Source: Plicaturopsis crispa FD-325 SS-3
Lineage: Eukaryota; Basidiomycota; Agaricomycetes; Amylocorticiales; Amylocorticiaceae
Reading direction: 5' to 3'
Assembly: GCA_000827205.1 (NCBI GenBank)
Contig: KN832560.1
Coordinates: 568,056 to 632,055, forward strand
Length of the DNA stretch: 64,000 nucleotides
The position numbers were made by a program, and so were the translations under genes. A model generated the notes under the pieces. It did not search any database. It was not told the DNA's origin and saw nothing but the letters and a program-made list of their open reading frames with translations. Position 1 is the stretch's first letter, and each line of letters begins with the position of its first letter. Shown in pieces: positions 30,969 through 41,971 of the stretch.

Positions 30969-32752
30969 TAGTTTCGGGCGCGCTGGGAGCCGTATGCGTC
31001 CATCTCGGCGTTCCAGTCCCAGTTGTAGGCCGGGGAATTATGGCGGTGACGTTCGGGGACCTGTGAGCCAAAGTTGAGGGTCGTCTGCTGCGCATGCTGC
31101 ATGCCCCGTCGGTGGTCCGGCGACGGTGACCGTGTCGGGCGACGGTATGCGGGGGCTTTCGGCGGTTCGCTCACTTGAGTCCAAACCTCGTCGGTGGGGT
31201 AGAAAGGCATCCTGTTCTCAGTGCATCGCGCGTCAATGGCTTCGCACCTCTGTCGGAATACCGGACATTCCCTGTCCCAACTCGAGTGAGTTTCCTCGCG
31301 GCATGAAGCGCAGTAGCGCGTCGAGCGGGCTGTACACTCCGTCGAGCGGTGGCCGCTGCGCCCACATGTGCCGCAGATATCCTCCTTCGCCGTGCACTGG
31401 GCGACCATGTGTCCGTATCGCTGGCATTTTAGGCACCGGATGGGTTCCTTGCGCACTTTCTTAGCGTAAACCTTCTTCTGGTCGATGAAGAGTCCGTGCG
31501 CGAGTACCTGGTTGGCGGGATTCGGGGAGGAGAACGTCAGCATGAGGTGCCCGCAGACTTGCTGCGGGCTTCTACGGTTCTTTGGTTTAATCCATCGAGC
31601 TTTTACTAGCGACCCTTGAGGCAGCGCGTTGATAGTTTCTACTTCGCGAAGCTCGGTGTCGAGCTCGGGCTTGAATGTCAGTGGCACGAAGGAGGCCATA
31701 GCCGTGAAGTAGCGTTCCTTGAGAACGCTCGAGGGCTGGAAATTCCTTAGGAATTCCTCCTTGCGCTCGGCTACTCGAAGCCATTCAGAGGCCTCCGCTG
31801 ACGACAATTCGAACAGGAGACCTCCGTTCTCTAGGCGCGAAGCACTGCGGAAAGAGAAGGTGGAAGACTCATCTGTGCCCATGCTCGCTAGCGCGCCGTT
31901 CGCCTTATCCACGAGTTCCTTGTGGGTGAGCTTGCCTATTGCCTCGGCAGCTGCACCCTCCGTTACGTCGATAAGGAGCTGGCGAGCCCTAGCGATCTCC
32001 CTTTCCCGAGCGCGTCGGGCTGCGTAGTCGGTGGGAGGGATGTCCGCTGGTCTTGAGTTGGGCCCGCCGGTCAGCGCGTCACGGTAAGTGAGCGTGGCGT
32101 TCTTCTCGAGGCATGTTGACGCCTCCGCGATCTTCGCGATTTCTTTGCTTGTAATGTCCGTGACGTGCGCCGAGATGTCTGCGCCTGCGCCGAGTATCTT
32201 CTTCTCCATCTTGTTCGTGGCGGTGGTGATTCTGTCGTGGAAGCTGTCCTGGCGTTCTCTGTGTTCCTCTAGGGTGTTCGCGAGCGTCGAGGCGGTGCTG
32301 CTGAGCGATTCGGCGTTGTCTTCGGCCAGGGAGATAGCGTCGCGGAGTGGTTTGAGTGTAGTGATGAATTCGGTTTTGATTGCTGAGGTGATATCGACGA
32401 TCATATTCTTCTTGTCGGAGTCGCGCAAGACGGCAACTGCAGATTTGATTCCTTGTGCCATCTTAACTGGTGAACTTTTGGGGGTGGCGGATGTCGCTAA
32501 GTGAAGTAGGATGATGCATATGGACGACACTGTGTATTCCTCGCCGATTGGGGTCATCGATATAGATTCCAGGTACTCTTTGGCGTCCTCGACGCTGGGC
32601 AAGCTCGAGTCCGCATCTGAGCCGCCTGAGGTGCCAGACGCGCGTGTACGGTGCGCGGGGTCCTTCCCTTTGTCGGGATGCTGACTTTGCCCTAGCGTTT
32701 TGGAACCAGCTGGCTCCTCCGCCCCTGGCTGGCGGCGCGAAAAGGCACTCAT
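30968..32752 (-). CDS. LINE ORF1: zinc-knuckle nucleic-acid-binding protein
   Basis: Open frame of 594 residues. The N-terminal third is hydrophilic and predicted helical (SLAEDNAESLSSTASTLANT). The C-terminal part carries three adjacent knuckles: CLKCQRYGHMVAQC and CGTCGRSGHRSTEC fit C-x2-C-x4-H-x4-C, and CASCREETHSSWDREC has a longer last spacing. This is the usual ORF1 layout of I/Tad-group LINEs and suggests an RNA-binding chaperone role. The tail is Pro/Ser/Arg-rich. Confidence 0.9.
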   Translation of the reverse strand: MSAFSRRQPGAEEPAGSKTLGQSQHPDKGKDPAHRTRASGTSGGSDADSSLPSVEDAKEYLESISMTPIGEEYTVSSICIILLHLATSATPKSSPVKMAQGIKSAVAVLRDSDKKNMIVDITSAIKTEFITTLKPLRDAISLAEDNAESLSSTASTLANTLEEHRERQDSFHDRITTATNKMEKKILGAGADISAHVTDITSKEIAKIAEASTCLEKNATLTYRDALTGGPNSRPADIPPTDYAARRAREREIARARQLLIDVTEGAAAEAIGKLTHKELVDKANGALASMGTDESSTFSFRSASRLENGGLLFELSSAEASEWLRVAERKEEFLRNFQPSSVLKERYFTAMASFVPLTFKPELDTELREVETINALPQGSLVKARWIKPKNRRSPQQVCGHLMLTFSSPNPANQVLAHGLFIDQKKVYAKKVRKEPIRCLKCQRYGHMVAQCTAKEDICGTCGRSGHRSTECTARSTRYCASCREETHSSWDRECPVFRQRCEAIDARCTENRMPFYPTDEVWTQVSEPPKAPAYRRPTRSPSPDHRRGMQHAQQTTLNFGSQVPERHRHNSPAYNWDWNAEMDAYGSQRARN

Positions 32753-32890
32753 CCAGTCTCTAGATGCTGAGGAGGTGTATTCTATAAGCTAGTATGCTAT
32801 GTATGTGTAGTTTGTTGCCTGAGGACGCGTTTTTGCGCCGTGAAGTGTCGGGGTCCTTGGGGTGCCGGATTTGATGATGGTGGTCCGATC

Positions 32891-32901
32891 TATCGAGGTA
32901 T
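32891..32901. repeat. Target-site duplication, right copy
   Basis: TATCGAGGTAT, identical to 26348-26358, sets the 5' border of the LINE. Confidence 0.75.
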
Positions 32902-33161
32902 AGTTCTCGCAGGTGCCGGCGATCAGTGGCAGGCGAAGAAGCGCGGAAGCTTACAGTACTCAAGCCAATTGCTTACTGGGGAACAACATAAATTCTGGAG
33001 GCGAACCGTCACATATGCATGCAGCACACACAAGCCTTCAAGATTCTCGAGAGCGGTCAGTTCCAGAGGATTAAGACACTTGTACAATTACCATTACACG
33101 CAGAATACGAAGACATATTGCAATACCGTCGTTACAAAAGAAATGTTGGACACTCAACCGC

Positions 33162-34331
33162 TCATTCCAGCATCTTCACCAATATATCCCACAGCCTCTT
33201 ACTCAGGTCCGGCTGCTCGTCTATCCACTTTGGCTTCCCAACTGACTTCAGCTTCTCATTGGAGAATTCGAGTCCTTGGCCGCGGCTGTGCGGGTTCGCG
33301 GCGATGTATACGGGAATTTCCGCATATGCCGACGCGCTATGCCCCACGGTGTGTGCGAGGATCGGGCTGACGAGCTGTGCCAGGAGCACGACAGGGTAAG
33401 GGAATTTCTGGTTCTTGAGCGCGGCGGTCGTGACAATGCCGGGATATGTATGGTACGTCTTGAGTGCAGGGAACTCCGTCGCAAAGCGCTGTTTCATAGT
33501 ATCTCGGTCAGTAATGTGTATACTCCATCGATGGCGGATAAACACGACATACGGCGGTGAACACATCCAAAACGTTCGAGTTTCTTGCCGCGGTGACCAA
33601 GATCCCATAGCGTCCCGCTTCTTTCGCTTTCTTCAGCTCGATATCATCGAGGTCTGGCGCACTGGCGGATGCCCCGCCCGGGGCACATACACTGACGACA
33701 CTTTCTTTGAGTGTACCAGACTTGGCGAGCAGGTAAGCGATGCCGAAGCGCGAAAGACACTGCACCGCGAAGTGCGAGTCGTGGCCCTCGGAATTGAGCT
33801 GGAATTTTCCATTGGGAGGCCCTCCTGAAATGATAGCACAAGTAGACAGATGAGAAATGAGAACGAGATATACAAAGGCCGTACATACCTTGTGTCTGGA
33901 TCAAATAGTCGATGCCCCGAGCGCCTGTCTTCTCTTGTAGTTGTCTCACTACATCTTTGATCCCACTAACAAGACTATGGTGAAAGAAACATAGTAAGAA
34001 CGCGTCATCGTTAGCGTACACAGTGCGAATGTGCACGCACCTCAGATCGGCCTGGATAAACTCAAATGTCGCGTCCTTGCGTCCGATGTCTTTCAGTTGC
34101 TTCACGATCGCGTCACCAAGCTGAGCGTTTCTTCCGACGACGTAGACTGACGAGCCAGCGGTGGCTAAGCGGATACTGACTGCGGCACCGATGCCCTACG
34201 CGCGCGACTGTGAGACTCGGGGAAGGTCATGTGAAGAATCAAAGAGATCGTACTTGTGTACCGCCTGTAACGACCGCTATCTTGTTGGATAGGTCGAGGT
34301 CAACGTTGTGTTTCTGGGCGATAGATGTCAT
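33162..34331 (-). CDS. Short-chain dehydrogenase/reductase SDR-A
   Basis: Predicted NAD(P)-dependent oxidoreductase with a single Rossmann domain; substrate unknown. Five exons. The start MTSIAQKHNVDLDLSNKIAV leads to the cofactor motif TGGTQGIGAAV (TGxxxGIG). Next come SSVYVVGRNAQLGDA, KADATFEF-like text, GIDYLIQTQ, GGPPNGKFQLNSEGHDSHF, then RFGIAYLLAKSG, whose Tyr-x3-Lys is the likely catalytic pair, and ALKNQKFPYPVVLLAQL. The C-terminus SRGQGLEFSNEKLKSVGKP is nearly identical to that of SDR-B. Same strand as SDR-B, 697 bases apart, so tandem duplication is likely. The assignment to SDR is firm; the subfamily is not. Confidence 0.85.
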
Positions 34332-35028
34332 GATGTGAATCGAGGTATTCGATGAGGGGATTGGGCGTGTCGTCGGGCAGTATGAGTATTTTGTCCTTGT
34401 CAATGCCTCCCTTTATATCATCGTCCCGAGGCATGCGCATGGTGCACTGCATGCGTATGCACGGCATCCGACTCAAGCGATAGCGTCCGTCAACGTTTCT
34501 AGTTGATTGATTCAACAAAGCTGACGCGCTGACATGCCAAAAGGCAGCTATCCGCAGCTATTGCGCAGCCATTTAGTAAGACTCTAGCTTGAGGCAGCTT
34601 GGTTCCTGTGTTCAACCACTGTAAGTACCTGCATTAGAAGGAGCTGGGCGCTATAGTGATCAGTCAGCTCGATGCGCAGTCATAGTACTGGCCATACATG
34701 CTTGCCAATTATTGAACGCGGTGGCAGCGTGCAAGTGCCAAGATTAGGTGGCACCAATTCAAAATCTCGACATCTTAGCATCGCACCTGTCGAGATAAGT
34801 TTGTAAGTACTTCAAGTCGGGACCAAGTCGGAACGGCACCGCTGGCAGCACCCTGCAGTCACGGTACGACAAAGTACGACGAGTCGAACACATGCCTCGA
34901 AGGCTCAGAAGTGATTGAGAGTCTATCATAGGATCACACATTATAGTTATACAGAGTCGAAGGTCTAGTCCACGGGAACACACTGCGACAGGAAAAGGGA
35001 TATGAAGAGATACTCACTGGCAAAAGGT
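34332..35028. other. Intergenic region upstream of SDR-A
   Basis: Contains the SDR-A promoter and the SDR-B 3' end. A 33-bp block shared with the SDR-B upstream region lies at 34757-34789. No gene seen. Confidence 0.65.
34757..34789 (-). promoter_or_regulatory. Upstream element shared by SDR-A and SDR-B, copy 1
   Basis: Matches 36468-36500 in 29 of 33 positions; the core CTCGACATCTT-RGCATCGCA is best kept (R is A here, G there). It lies about 425-460 bases upstream of the SDR-A start. It may be a conserved regulatory site or simply leftover identity from the tandem duplication. Confidence 0.5.
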
Positions 35029-36222
35029 TCATTCAAACATCTCCACCAACTGATCCCACAGCCTCTTACTCAGGTCCGGCTGCTCGTCTATCCACTTGGG
35101 CTTCCCGACAGACTTCAATTTCTCGTTCGAGAATTCGAGCCCTTGACCACGGCTCTGCGGGTTCGCCGCGACGTAGACGGGGATGTCCGCATACCCAGAC
35201 GCGGTGTTCCCTATGGTGCGCGAGATAATCGGCATCGCGAGCTGCGAGAGGAGCACGAGGGGGTAGGGGAATCCCTGATTCCCCAACGCAGAGGTAGCAA
35301 CGAGGCCGGGGAATACGTGGTGCGCCTTCAAGCTGGGGAACTCCATCGCGAAGCGCTGTTTTGGGAAGGTCTGTCAACGACATGTTCGCGCGAAGGAGCG
35401 AAGACACACGTACGGCGGTGATCGCATCCATAACACTGGAGTCTCTCGCCCCGCTTGCCATGATCCCGTAGCGGCCCTCCGCTTTCGCCTTCTTCAGTTC
35501 AAGGTCATCGACATCCGGCGCAGCTGCCGAGGTACCACCTGGTGCACAGATGGTCACAGCACTCTCCTTGAGTGTACCAGACTTGGCGAGTAGGTAGGCG
35601 ATGCCGAAGCGCGAAAGACACTGCACCGCAAAGTGGGATTCGTGGCCCTCGGAGGTGAGTACGAATTTGCCATTAGGGGGCCCTCCTAAAATGAGAATAC
35701 AAGCAGATAAATAAGGAGTCGGGACGAGCATAACGACACGGTAGGACACAGTAGACTAGAGTTCGTACCTTGCGTCTGGACTATATAATCAATTCCCCGA
35801 GTGCCCGTTCTTGCTCGGAGTTGTTTCACTACGTCCTTCACCCCACTGACAAGACTGTAGAAAGAGAGACAATCCTGTTATAAACATGTTGTGGACAGCG
35901 AAAATGACGCGTCTTTCACCGTACCTCAAATCAGCCTTCAGAAATTCATACGTCGCGTCCTTGTGGCCGACCTCCTTCAAATGCTTCACGACCGCGTCAC
36001 CGAGCTCAGCGTTTCTTCCAATGATATAGACTGACGAGCCGGCGGTGGCAAAGCGAACGCTGACCGCGGCACCGATGCCCTATGTGGGCGAGTCGCAGAG
36101 TTTAGCAAATGTCAAGTTGCGATGAAACGAAGAGCACCTAGTACCTGCGTACCGCCCGCGACGACTGCTACTTTGTTGGATAGGTCAAGACCGACGTTGT
36201 GTTTCTGGGCGAGCGAGGACAT
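35029..36222 (-). CDS. Short-chain dehydrogenase/reductase SDR-B
   Basis: Tandem paralog of SDR-A with the same five-exon structure. The start MSSLAQKHNVGLDLSNKVAV leads to AGGTQGIGAAV, where the first Thr of the canonical TGxxxGIG is Ala. Then SSVYIIGRNAELGDA, GIDYIVQTQ, GGPPNGKFVLTSEGHESHF, RFGIAYLLAKSG and the C-terminus SRGQGLEFSNEKLKSVGKP, KRLWDQLVEMFE. Over the last 42 residues I count four differences from SDR-A. Divergent from OYE1 with 787 bases between the starts, which may allow co-regulation. Confidence 0.85.
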
Positions 36223-37009
36223 GACGAGATTGTCGAGTATGAATATTTCTGTTCAGAGCGGGTCGATGCAGGTCAATTCGGGCTTGCGAAACTCGCGCTA
36301 CGGCCATTGCAGCCGTAACTCTGCAGGGCAAAGGCGACGCGCGTTCCTTGAAGCTTGTGTCCTTTCATTGCGCATACTCTTCACAGCGAGTCAGCAAACT
36401 AGTCGGCCAAGCGGTACAAGACAAGCAGTTCTGACAAAGTAGTCGGCCCGTTTACTAATTCTGTGGTATTCAAGAACTCGACATCTTGGCATCGCATCTG
36501 CCCGGATATCAAGAACTTTGCACTGCCGGACTTGATGTGGGTCTCTATTTCGAGCGGATCCCATCTGAATATGTTGGGGCCATACATAGATCGGAACGAC
36601 TGTCTTCCGTAGATATCGTGTGGGCTGGCTAGGGGAGACTATGTTGGGGCGCTGCAACATTAATTCTTGACAGCGCGGGTGCGTTATCCGATTCCTGAAT
36701 CATTAGAAAGCCATTGAAATCCGTCTACGCCATCTGGCGGCTTGACAGGCAGACTCGGATCCGCGTAACCCGTACCGCGTAATGACTGGTACTGACTTGG
36801 GCTTTTCCGTCGTCCGACAGTCTCCTGCACGGTTCACCAGTGCATCCTCTCAGCCTGAGGTCTACATGCATGCTCGCGTGTTTCGGTACCGTCGGTAGGG
36901 CTTCAATGGTGACCTATAAAACGGACCCACGCTTGGGCTACCAGATCCAACAAACCCCACCTCTCTAAACATTTCCTTTCCCATTCACACCTTAAATAAA
37001 TCTACAACC
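36223..37009. promoter_or_regulatory. Divergent promoter region (SDR-B / OYE1)
   Basis: Holds the second copy of the SDR upstream element at 36468-36500 and a TATAAAA box at 36915-36921, about 90 bases before the OYE1 ATG. The leader after it is CT/CA-rich. Confidence 0.6.
36468..36500 (-). promoter_or_regulatory. Upstream element shared by SDR-A and SDR-B, copy 2
   Basis: Counterpart of 34757-34789, about 245-280 bases upstream of the SDR-B start. Because it sits in the divergent region it could also act on OYE1. Confidence 0.5.
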
Positions 37010-38492
37010 ATGTCCGCAGCACCAGCCTCAGAAATTAAACCGACAGAGGGATCGCGCCCGCTGTCCACGCCCCTCACGTTGGGCGCAACAGTGCTCAGCA
37101 ACCGCGTCGTGATGTCTGCGCTCACGCGCGACCGCGCCGCGGGAAATGTCCCGAACACCCTCATGGCCGAATATTACGCTCAGCGTGCCCGCGGCGGAGC
37201 AGGCCTCATTATCACAGAGGGCGTGCTCATATCTCAACAAGGGTTCGTGCGCCTCGATTACCCCGTACAATATATGTACTCATTAAATTGCAGGACCGAA
37301 TGGCCCAACGCACCCGGAATATGGAATGCGGAACAAGTGGAAGCATGGAAGACCATCGTGGATGCCGTTCACGCGGAAGGAAGTCACATCTACGCGCAGC
37401 TCTGGCATAGTGGGTTCCGTTTCTTCTTTATTTAGCATCGTGTAATGACCATTCGTATTAGCTGGCCGAGTCGCGCATCCCGACGCCCCGGAGCAAAAGC
37501 AGGCTGGTACTGTATGTATCGACTCGTTTCTCATCTGTCGCTCATTCCGACTGATTTTTTTCTGCCTCTGCAGCCCGTTTATGCACCTTCTGCTATCCCA
37601 GTAGCCGGTGTCCAATTCCGCTTCCTGCCCGGTGGCCCCACGGCCCCTGCAGTACGTCGTGTCCCATATATTCAGCGTCACGAAAGCTTTTCTGACATAT
37701 CTCTCATTCTACAGCCTACACCCATCGAAGATCCCAGCCTGCTCGTTGCGCAATTCAAGGCCGCCGCGATCAACGCGAAAGAGGCTGGATTTGACGGTGT
37801 CGAATGTACGTTTACTAATTTGTATAACATTTACCGCATGCTAACACCCTTACACAGTGCACGCTGCTTCCGGATACCTCGTTCACCAGTTCCTGGACTT
37901 GAACTCCAACAAGCGGACAGACAGCTACGGCGGATCCGTCGAAAATCGTGCGCGCTTCGGGCTCGAAGCGCTTAAGGCACTCGTCGAAGTGTGGGGTCCC
38001 GATCGCGTCGCGGTGAAATTCAGCCCAGGTGGCGGGCGCAACGATATAGGGTGTGTATAACTGATCGTCCGCGCGCGCACAAGCTAATCCACCGCTCCCA
38101 GAATGTCGCTCGAGGACACCGTCGAGACGTTCGGCTACTTCATCACCGAGGCGCAGAAGCTCCCGCTCGCGTACATCTGCCTGTCGCGGTACAACCCCAT
38201 GTACGACTTCACGAAGCGCGGCACCCCGCACGACGTGTTCACGACCTTCCGCCCCTTTGTCACCTCGGCGCGCTTGTTCCTCAACGGCCAGGTCACGCCA
38301 GAGGAGGGCGACCGCCTCCTCGAGGAGGGGAAGATTGACGCGGCGGTGTTTGGCTCGGGGTGGATCGCGAACCCGGACTTGGCGAAGCGGGTCCTCAAGG
38401 ACATTCCGCTCGAACGGAAACTCGATTTTGCGACGCTGTATGGTGCCGCGAACGGTGCCAAGGGATACACGGACTTCCCATCGGTGGCTTGA
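37010..38492 (+). CDS. Old yellow enzyme family flavin oxidoreductase (OYE1)
   Basis: FMN-dependent, NAD(P)H-driven reductase of activated C=C bonds (enones, quinones and similar). Seven exons. TIM-barrel blocks: [117 protein letters not shown], and a C-terminal DAAVFGSGWIANPDLAKR. The usual substrate-anchoring pair His-x2-Asn/His is His-Ala-Ala-Ser here, so the second ligand is Ser (codon 37869-37871); the following Tyr is kept. OYE2 at 48351 has the standard Asn. It faces MDR1 tail-to-tail. Ends TDFPSVA. Confidence 0.92.
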
Positions 38493-38856
38493 AGGGATCC
38501 AGTCATATGGAACAGTCGCGAGGCCCGAGTGTACACTTTATACATGTACTACCTAGTATTTATCCGAGTAATCACACGTCAGTATTATGAACAGCTTTCC
38601 CTCCAGAACACCCTCCGTACCTTCCTCGTCGAGTCGCCATCGATCATTCTCAGTAATTTGCTGCCAGCCGACTGAGAAAACAAGCAGAAGCTACTTCGCT
38701 GAAGCTTGAAGCCTTTCAAGAACAAAACAAACAGATCCGCAGTGCTCTAGTGCTCAATCAAGTTCAGACATCCATACATTTTCGCTGGTATACACACAAA
38801 TCATCCCGGAGTCCATATAGTGTCCATATGATATACAGTCCTCTACCACATATTAC
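38493..38856. other. Convergent intergenic region (OYE1 / MDR1)
   Basis: Two 3' UTRs; no further gene or strong structure seen. Confidence 0.7.
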
Positions 38857-40187
38857 TCATTCCACCCCAGCATCGACCTTTACAACGACTTTCCCCCTCG
38901 CGCGGTGCGTCATTAACCGCTCGTACGCCTGTTGTACGTCCTCGAACGAGTATACCGAGTCCACTAAGGGCTTCAGTTTGCCTGTGAGGTGCCAGGCAGT
39001 CAGCATGTTATTCCCACTTCAGCACGAGCGGCGGATCGCCACGTACCCTCTGCGACAAGCGCGCGGATCGTCTCCAAGTCCTCCGGCTTGTTCCTGACGT
39101 TGATCATCCTGCCCAAGTAAATAGATGAGCAGCTGTACCAGGAGATGATTATAAGTATGCTCACTTCCACTTCCGCTTCGACCCTTCATTGCACCCGGGG
39201 CGTAAGAACACCTTGCTGGCAATGTCGACAAAATCCCCGGCGCTGTTGATAGAGGGGCCCGTGGAGACGTACACCCCACCTGGCACGATGTAATCGGGAC
39301 TGTGCACGTATAGCGACGTCTCGGTGAGGCCCGCGGCGTCGAAAAGGACGTGGTACTTCTCCGCAGGCGGATTTGCCGAGAGGAACTCATGCAGGGGTGC
39401 GGCTGTGTAGTCGATGAACTGTACGCAGATCGAGTGTTAAAGTAGCGTCAATGTTGCTAGGCCTGTGGACATACCTCGTCGGCACCGAGACCGCGGACAT
39501 ACTCCTCGTTCTTAGCAGAGGCGGTTGCAAGCACGTAGCAGCCGCGGGCTTTCGCCATCTGGATCGCGAACGCGCCGACGGTCGTGCTGCCGCCGTTGAC
39601 GAACAAGCGCTGCCCATCCTGAAGCCCGCCGACTTCAAACAGTCCCTGGTAGGCGGTCTGGGCTGTCATCGAAATCCCCGCTGCCTGTGTCGCGGTCACG
39701 TTTGGCGGCCGGATGGCGAGGTGAGCCGCGGGAAGACGCGCGTATTGCTGCAGGGCACCCTGGTTCGTCTTGTTTCGCGGTACTGGGTAACGTCATCAGG
39801 GTACGGTCAGTACAAACAGAACATATCCTCACTGTCGACAGGGCTGAATCCAAAGACCGCGTCGCCGTTCTTGAATTGTGTGCCGTTTGCATCCACAATG
39901 ATACCTGTGAGATCGTGCTCGGCAACGAATGGTCGATTCGCGACGACGTTGGGCAGCAGCCCCATGAGCTTGTAGCATCTGCCCGAGATGTCAGTGGTTC
40001 CACACATCTCCACAGGAGCTCGAAAGGTGACTGACATTGGGTTGAAGGCGGCAGCCTGTACTTTGACGAGTACTTCTCCTGCTTTGAGCTTTGACGACAC
40101 CTCTGTGTCCCTGAGCTCGACGGCCTGGGCAGGTTTGCCCATGCGTACCACAGTCCAAGCTTTTTGTGTTTGAGGAAAGTTAGACAT
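38857..40187 (-). CDS. Medium-chain (quinone-reductase-like) oxidoreductase MDR1
   Basis: Zinc-independent member of the alcohol dehydrogenase superfamily, probably NADPH-dependent enone or quinone reduction. Six or seven exons. The start MSNFPQTQKAWTVVRMG leads to GEVLVKVQAAAFNP, YKLMGLLPNVVANRPFVAEH, KNGDAVFGFSPV, GALQQYARLPAAHLA, TAQTAYQGLFEVGGLQDGQ and the nucleotide-binding FVNGGSTTVGAFAIQMAKA with ATASAKNEEYVRGLGADE. The C-terminus is LKPLVDSVYSFEDVQQAYER, ARGKVVVKVDAGVE. I see no four-Cys zinc lobe and no catalytic zinc ligand set. Paralog of MDR2 at 46346. Confidence 0.88.
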
Positions 40188-40757
40188 GTTAGAGGACTAG
40201 AGAATGACTCGACGAAGTGCGTTGCTCGCTAGATCGTCTTCGTCGTCTTATTTAAATGGATGCACTGAATGCTACCCCTGGGCATCGATGCATCAGTTGT
40301 ACGACATATCATACCTCGATTTGATGTACGATGCATGCTCTCGTAGGCTGCGCTGAAAACCTGTCATTTGGATGATGTTTATCAGTCATAGACGCACTGC
40401 CCGACACCCCGACACTGCCAGTGCACCGGCGGCCGGGAAGACGCCTTGACATTTGGGCTTCCAGCAGCGTCCAGCCCAATGCTCAGACATAGCTATTTGC
40501 CAGCATTAGATAAATTGCAAGTTGTGGTAGCTGAGGCAGTGCCCAAGTTCTGGCTGCAGTGATTTGACAGTGATCGTAGCGATCACAGAGACTCTGAGTG
40601 GTTTCAGCGGGTTTCGGATGAGTTTCGGAGGTCCGCGGCAGTGAATCTCACAAAACAGGGGCTAAATTCCCAGGTTGGGAGTAAATAGCTCCTGTCTGTC
40701 GATTAGATTTTATCCAGTCGACGCTCGTTCTTGACTTCAATCTGTCTCGACCACAAA
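40188..40757. promoter_or_regulatory. Divergent promoter region (MDR1 / Tma20)
   Basis: The 570 bases between outward-facing starts. A TATTTAAAT tract near 40249 could be the MDR1 TATA element on the minus strand. No gene is seen. Confidence 0.5.
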
Positions 40758-41503
40758 ATGTTCAAAAAGTTAGCCTGAAAGTCCTCTTCACTACACGCAG
40801 TGATTTTACTGAACGCAATCTTTATATACGTAAAGGTTCGCCCCAACGACCGACATCGCGGGCCAAGCTCCCTTGAAATCGTCGGTCCAGCGCTCAATAC
40901 GTGCAGCTGTCCTCGCTCAGTGGACAATCGAGCCCGAGACACTCGAAGTCATCTGGCCCAAGAAGGAGGGGCTCGTACAAGTTAAATGGTACGCACGGAC
41001 TCGTGCATCGTATCTAAGAATCATCTGACAGTAGATGGGCACAACGATCATGCAGTCGAGAACATATCGCAATATACACAGTTCACGGCGAACCTATCTT
41101 CTTCCAACACTTTGACGGCCCTCTATACCCCACTCTACGTGTTCTGCATAAATGTCAGTCCCTTCAATCATTCCCCCATCCTTTTCCAAACCGCTGACTC
41201 CGTAAACCAGACCCAAATATCCTCCCCCATGTCCAGATCGACCGCGGCGCGATCCGATTCCTCCTTGCGGGTGCACACATGATGTGCCCGGGTCTCACAT
41301 CCCCCGGCGGCTTCCTTCCACCACCGTCTTCGCCGCTACCCGCAAACACGCCTGTCGCAATTCACGCTGAGGGCAAGATACACGCTGTCGGCATTGGTAT
41401 CACAAAACTCGGGACGGAGGAGATGCGAAAGATAAACAAGGGTGTGGGCGTTGAGACGGCAACGTATCTGGGCGACGACTTGTGGAAGATACAAACGCTG
41501 TAG
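40758..41503 (+). CDS. Tma20/MCTS1 translation factor (PUA domain)
   Basis: Ribosome-associated protein that works with the Tma22/DENR partner in recycling 40S subunits and reinitiation. Four exons. Exon 1 is only 11 bases; removing an intron of about 67 bases gives [20 protein letters not shown]. Then [92 protein letters not shown] and the PUA end [46 protein letters not shown]. Length (about 185 residues) and every block fit the family. Confidence 0.92.
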
Positions 41504-41971
41504 ATGGTAAGAGAAATGTGTACGAGACTGTACGAAACACGCTGTACGATCAAATAATTTCATTGAAATTTCAATCATGTCAAGACAATCGCCTCGTATA
41601 CGCTTTGGTTGCATCGATGCTCACGAACATGCACTGATCCTCACGACTGCATAGAGCTCACAAAAACTACATTAATGTTTTATTTTACCATCCAACTGGC
41701 CTATGCTACTGGTACATACGTAGGTAAAGAATATCGAGACTCGAGAGCAATTGGGATAGGAAGTGTCGACAGCTGTACTACGGAGTAGATGGAGAAGGGG
41801 GGGAATTGGGGGCTTGCAAGGTGATGATGGTACGACACGACACGAGACAACATAGTTAATACATCGAGAGAATGCATCGGAGAACAAGCAATGAAAAAAG
41901 GGACGGAAGGAAGGAAGGAAGCCAGAATGTTCGGCACTTCAAGAGTATAGGTGCCACGCCGGGCACGGTGG
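41504..41971. other. Convergent intergenic region (Tma20 / exportin-1)
   Basis: Two 3' UTRs, with GA-rich tracts near 41900; no further gene seen. Confidence 0.7.

Larger units (their letters stand above)
26359..32890 (-). mobile_element. Full-length Tad/I-like LINE (non-LTR retrotransposon)
   Basis: About 6.5 kb, running right to left: a 5' UTR of about 138 bases, ORF1 (nucleic-acid-binding, zinc knuckles), ORF2 (endonuclease, reverse transcriptase, RNase H), a 3' UTR of about 600 bases and a poly(A) tail. Both ORFs are open throughout. Matching 11-bp flanks mark target-primed insertion 45-55 bases downstream of the F-box pseudogene stop. Identical flanks, a long A tail and two open frames point to a young, possibly competent copy. 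An apurinic-type endonuclease together with a C-terminal RNase H fits the I/Tad group, known from basidiomycetes. The exact clade is inferred. Confidence 0.9.

Noticed and set aside
40769-40835. A 29-base micro-exon within the first Tma20 intron
   Set aside because: It would need introns of only 32 and 38 bases; one 67-base intron gives the exact family N-terminus MFKKF.
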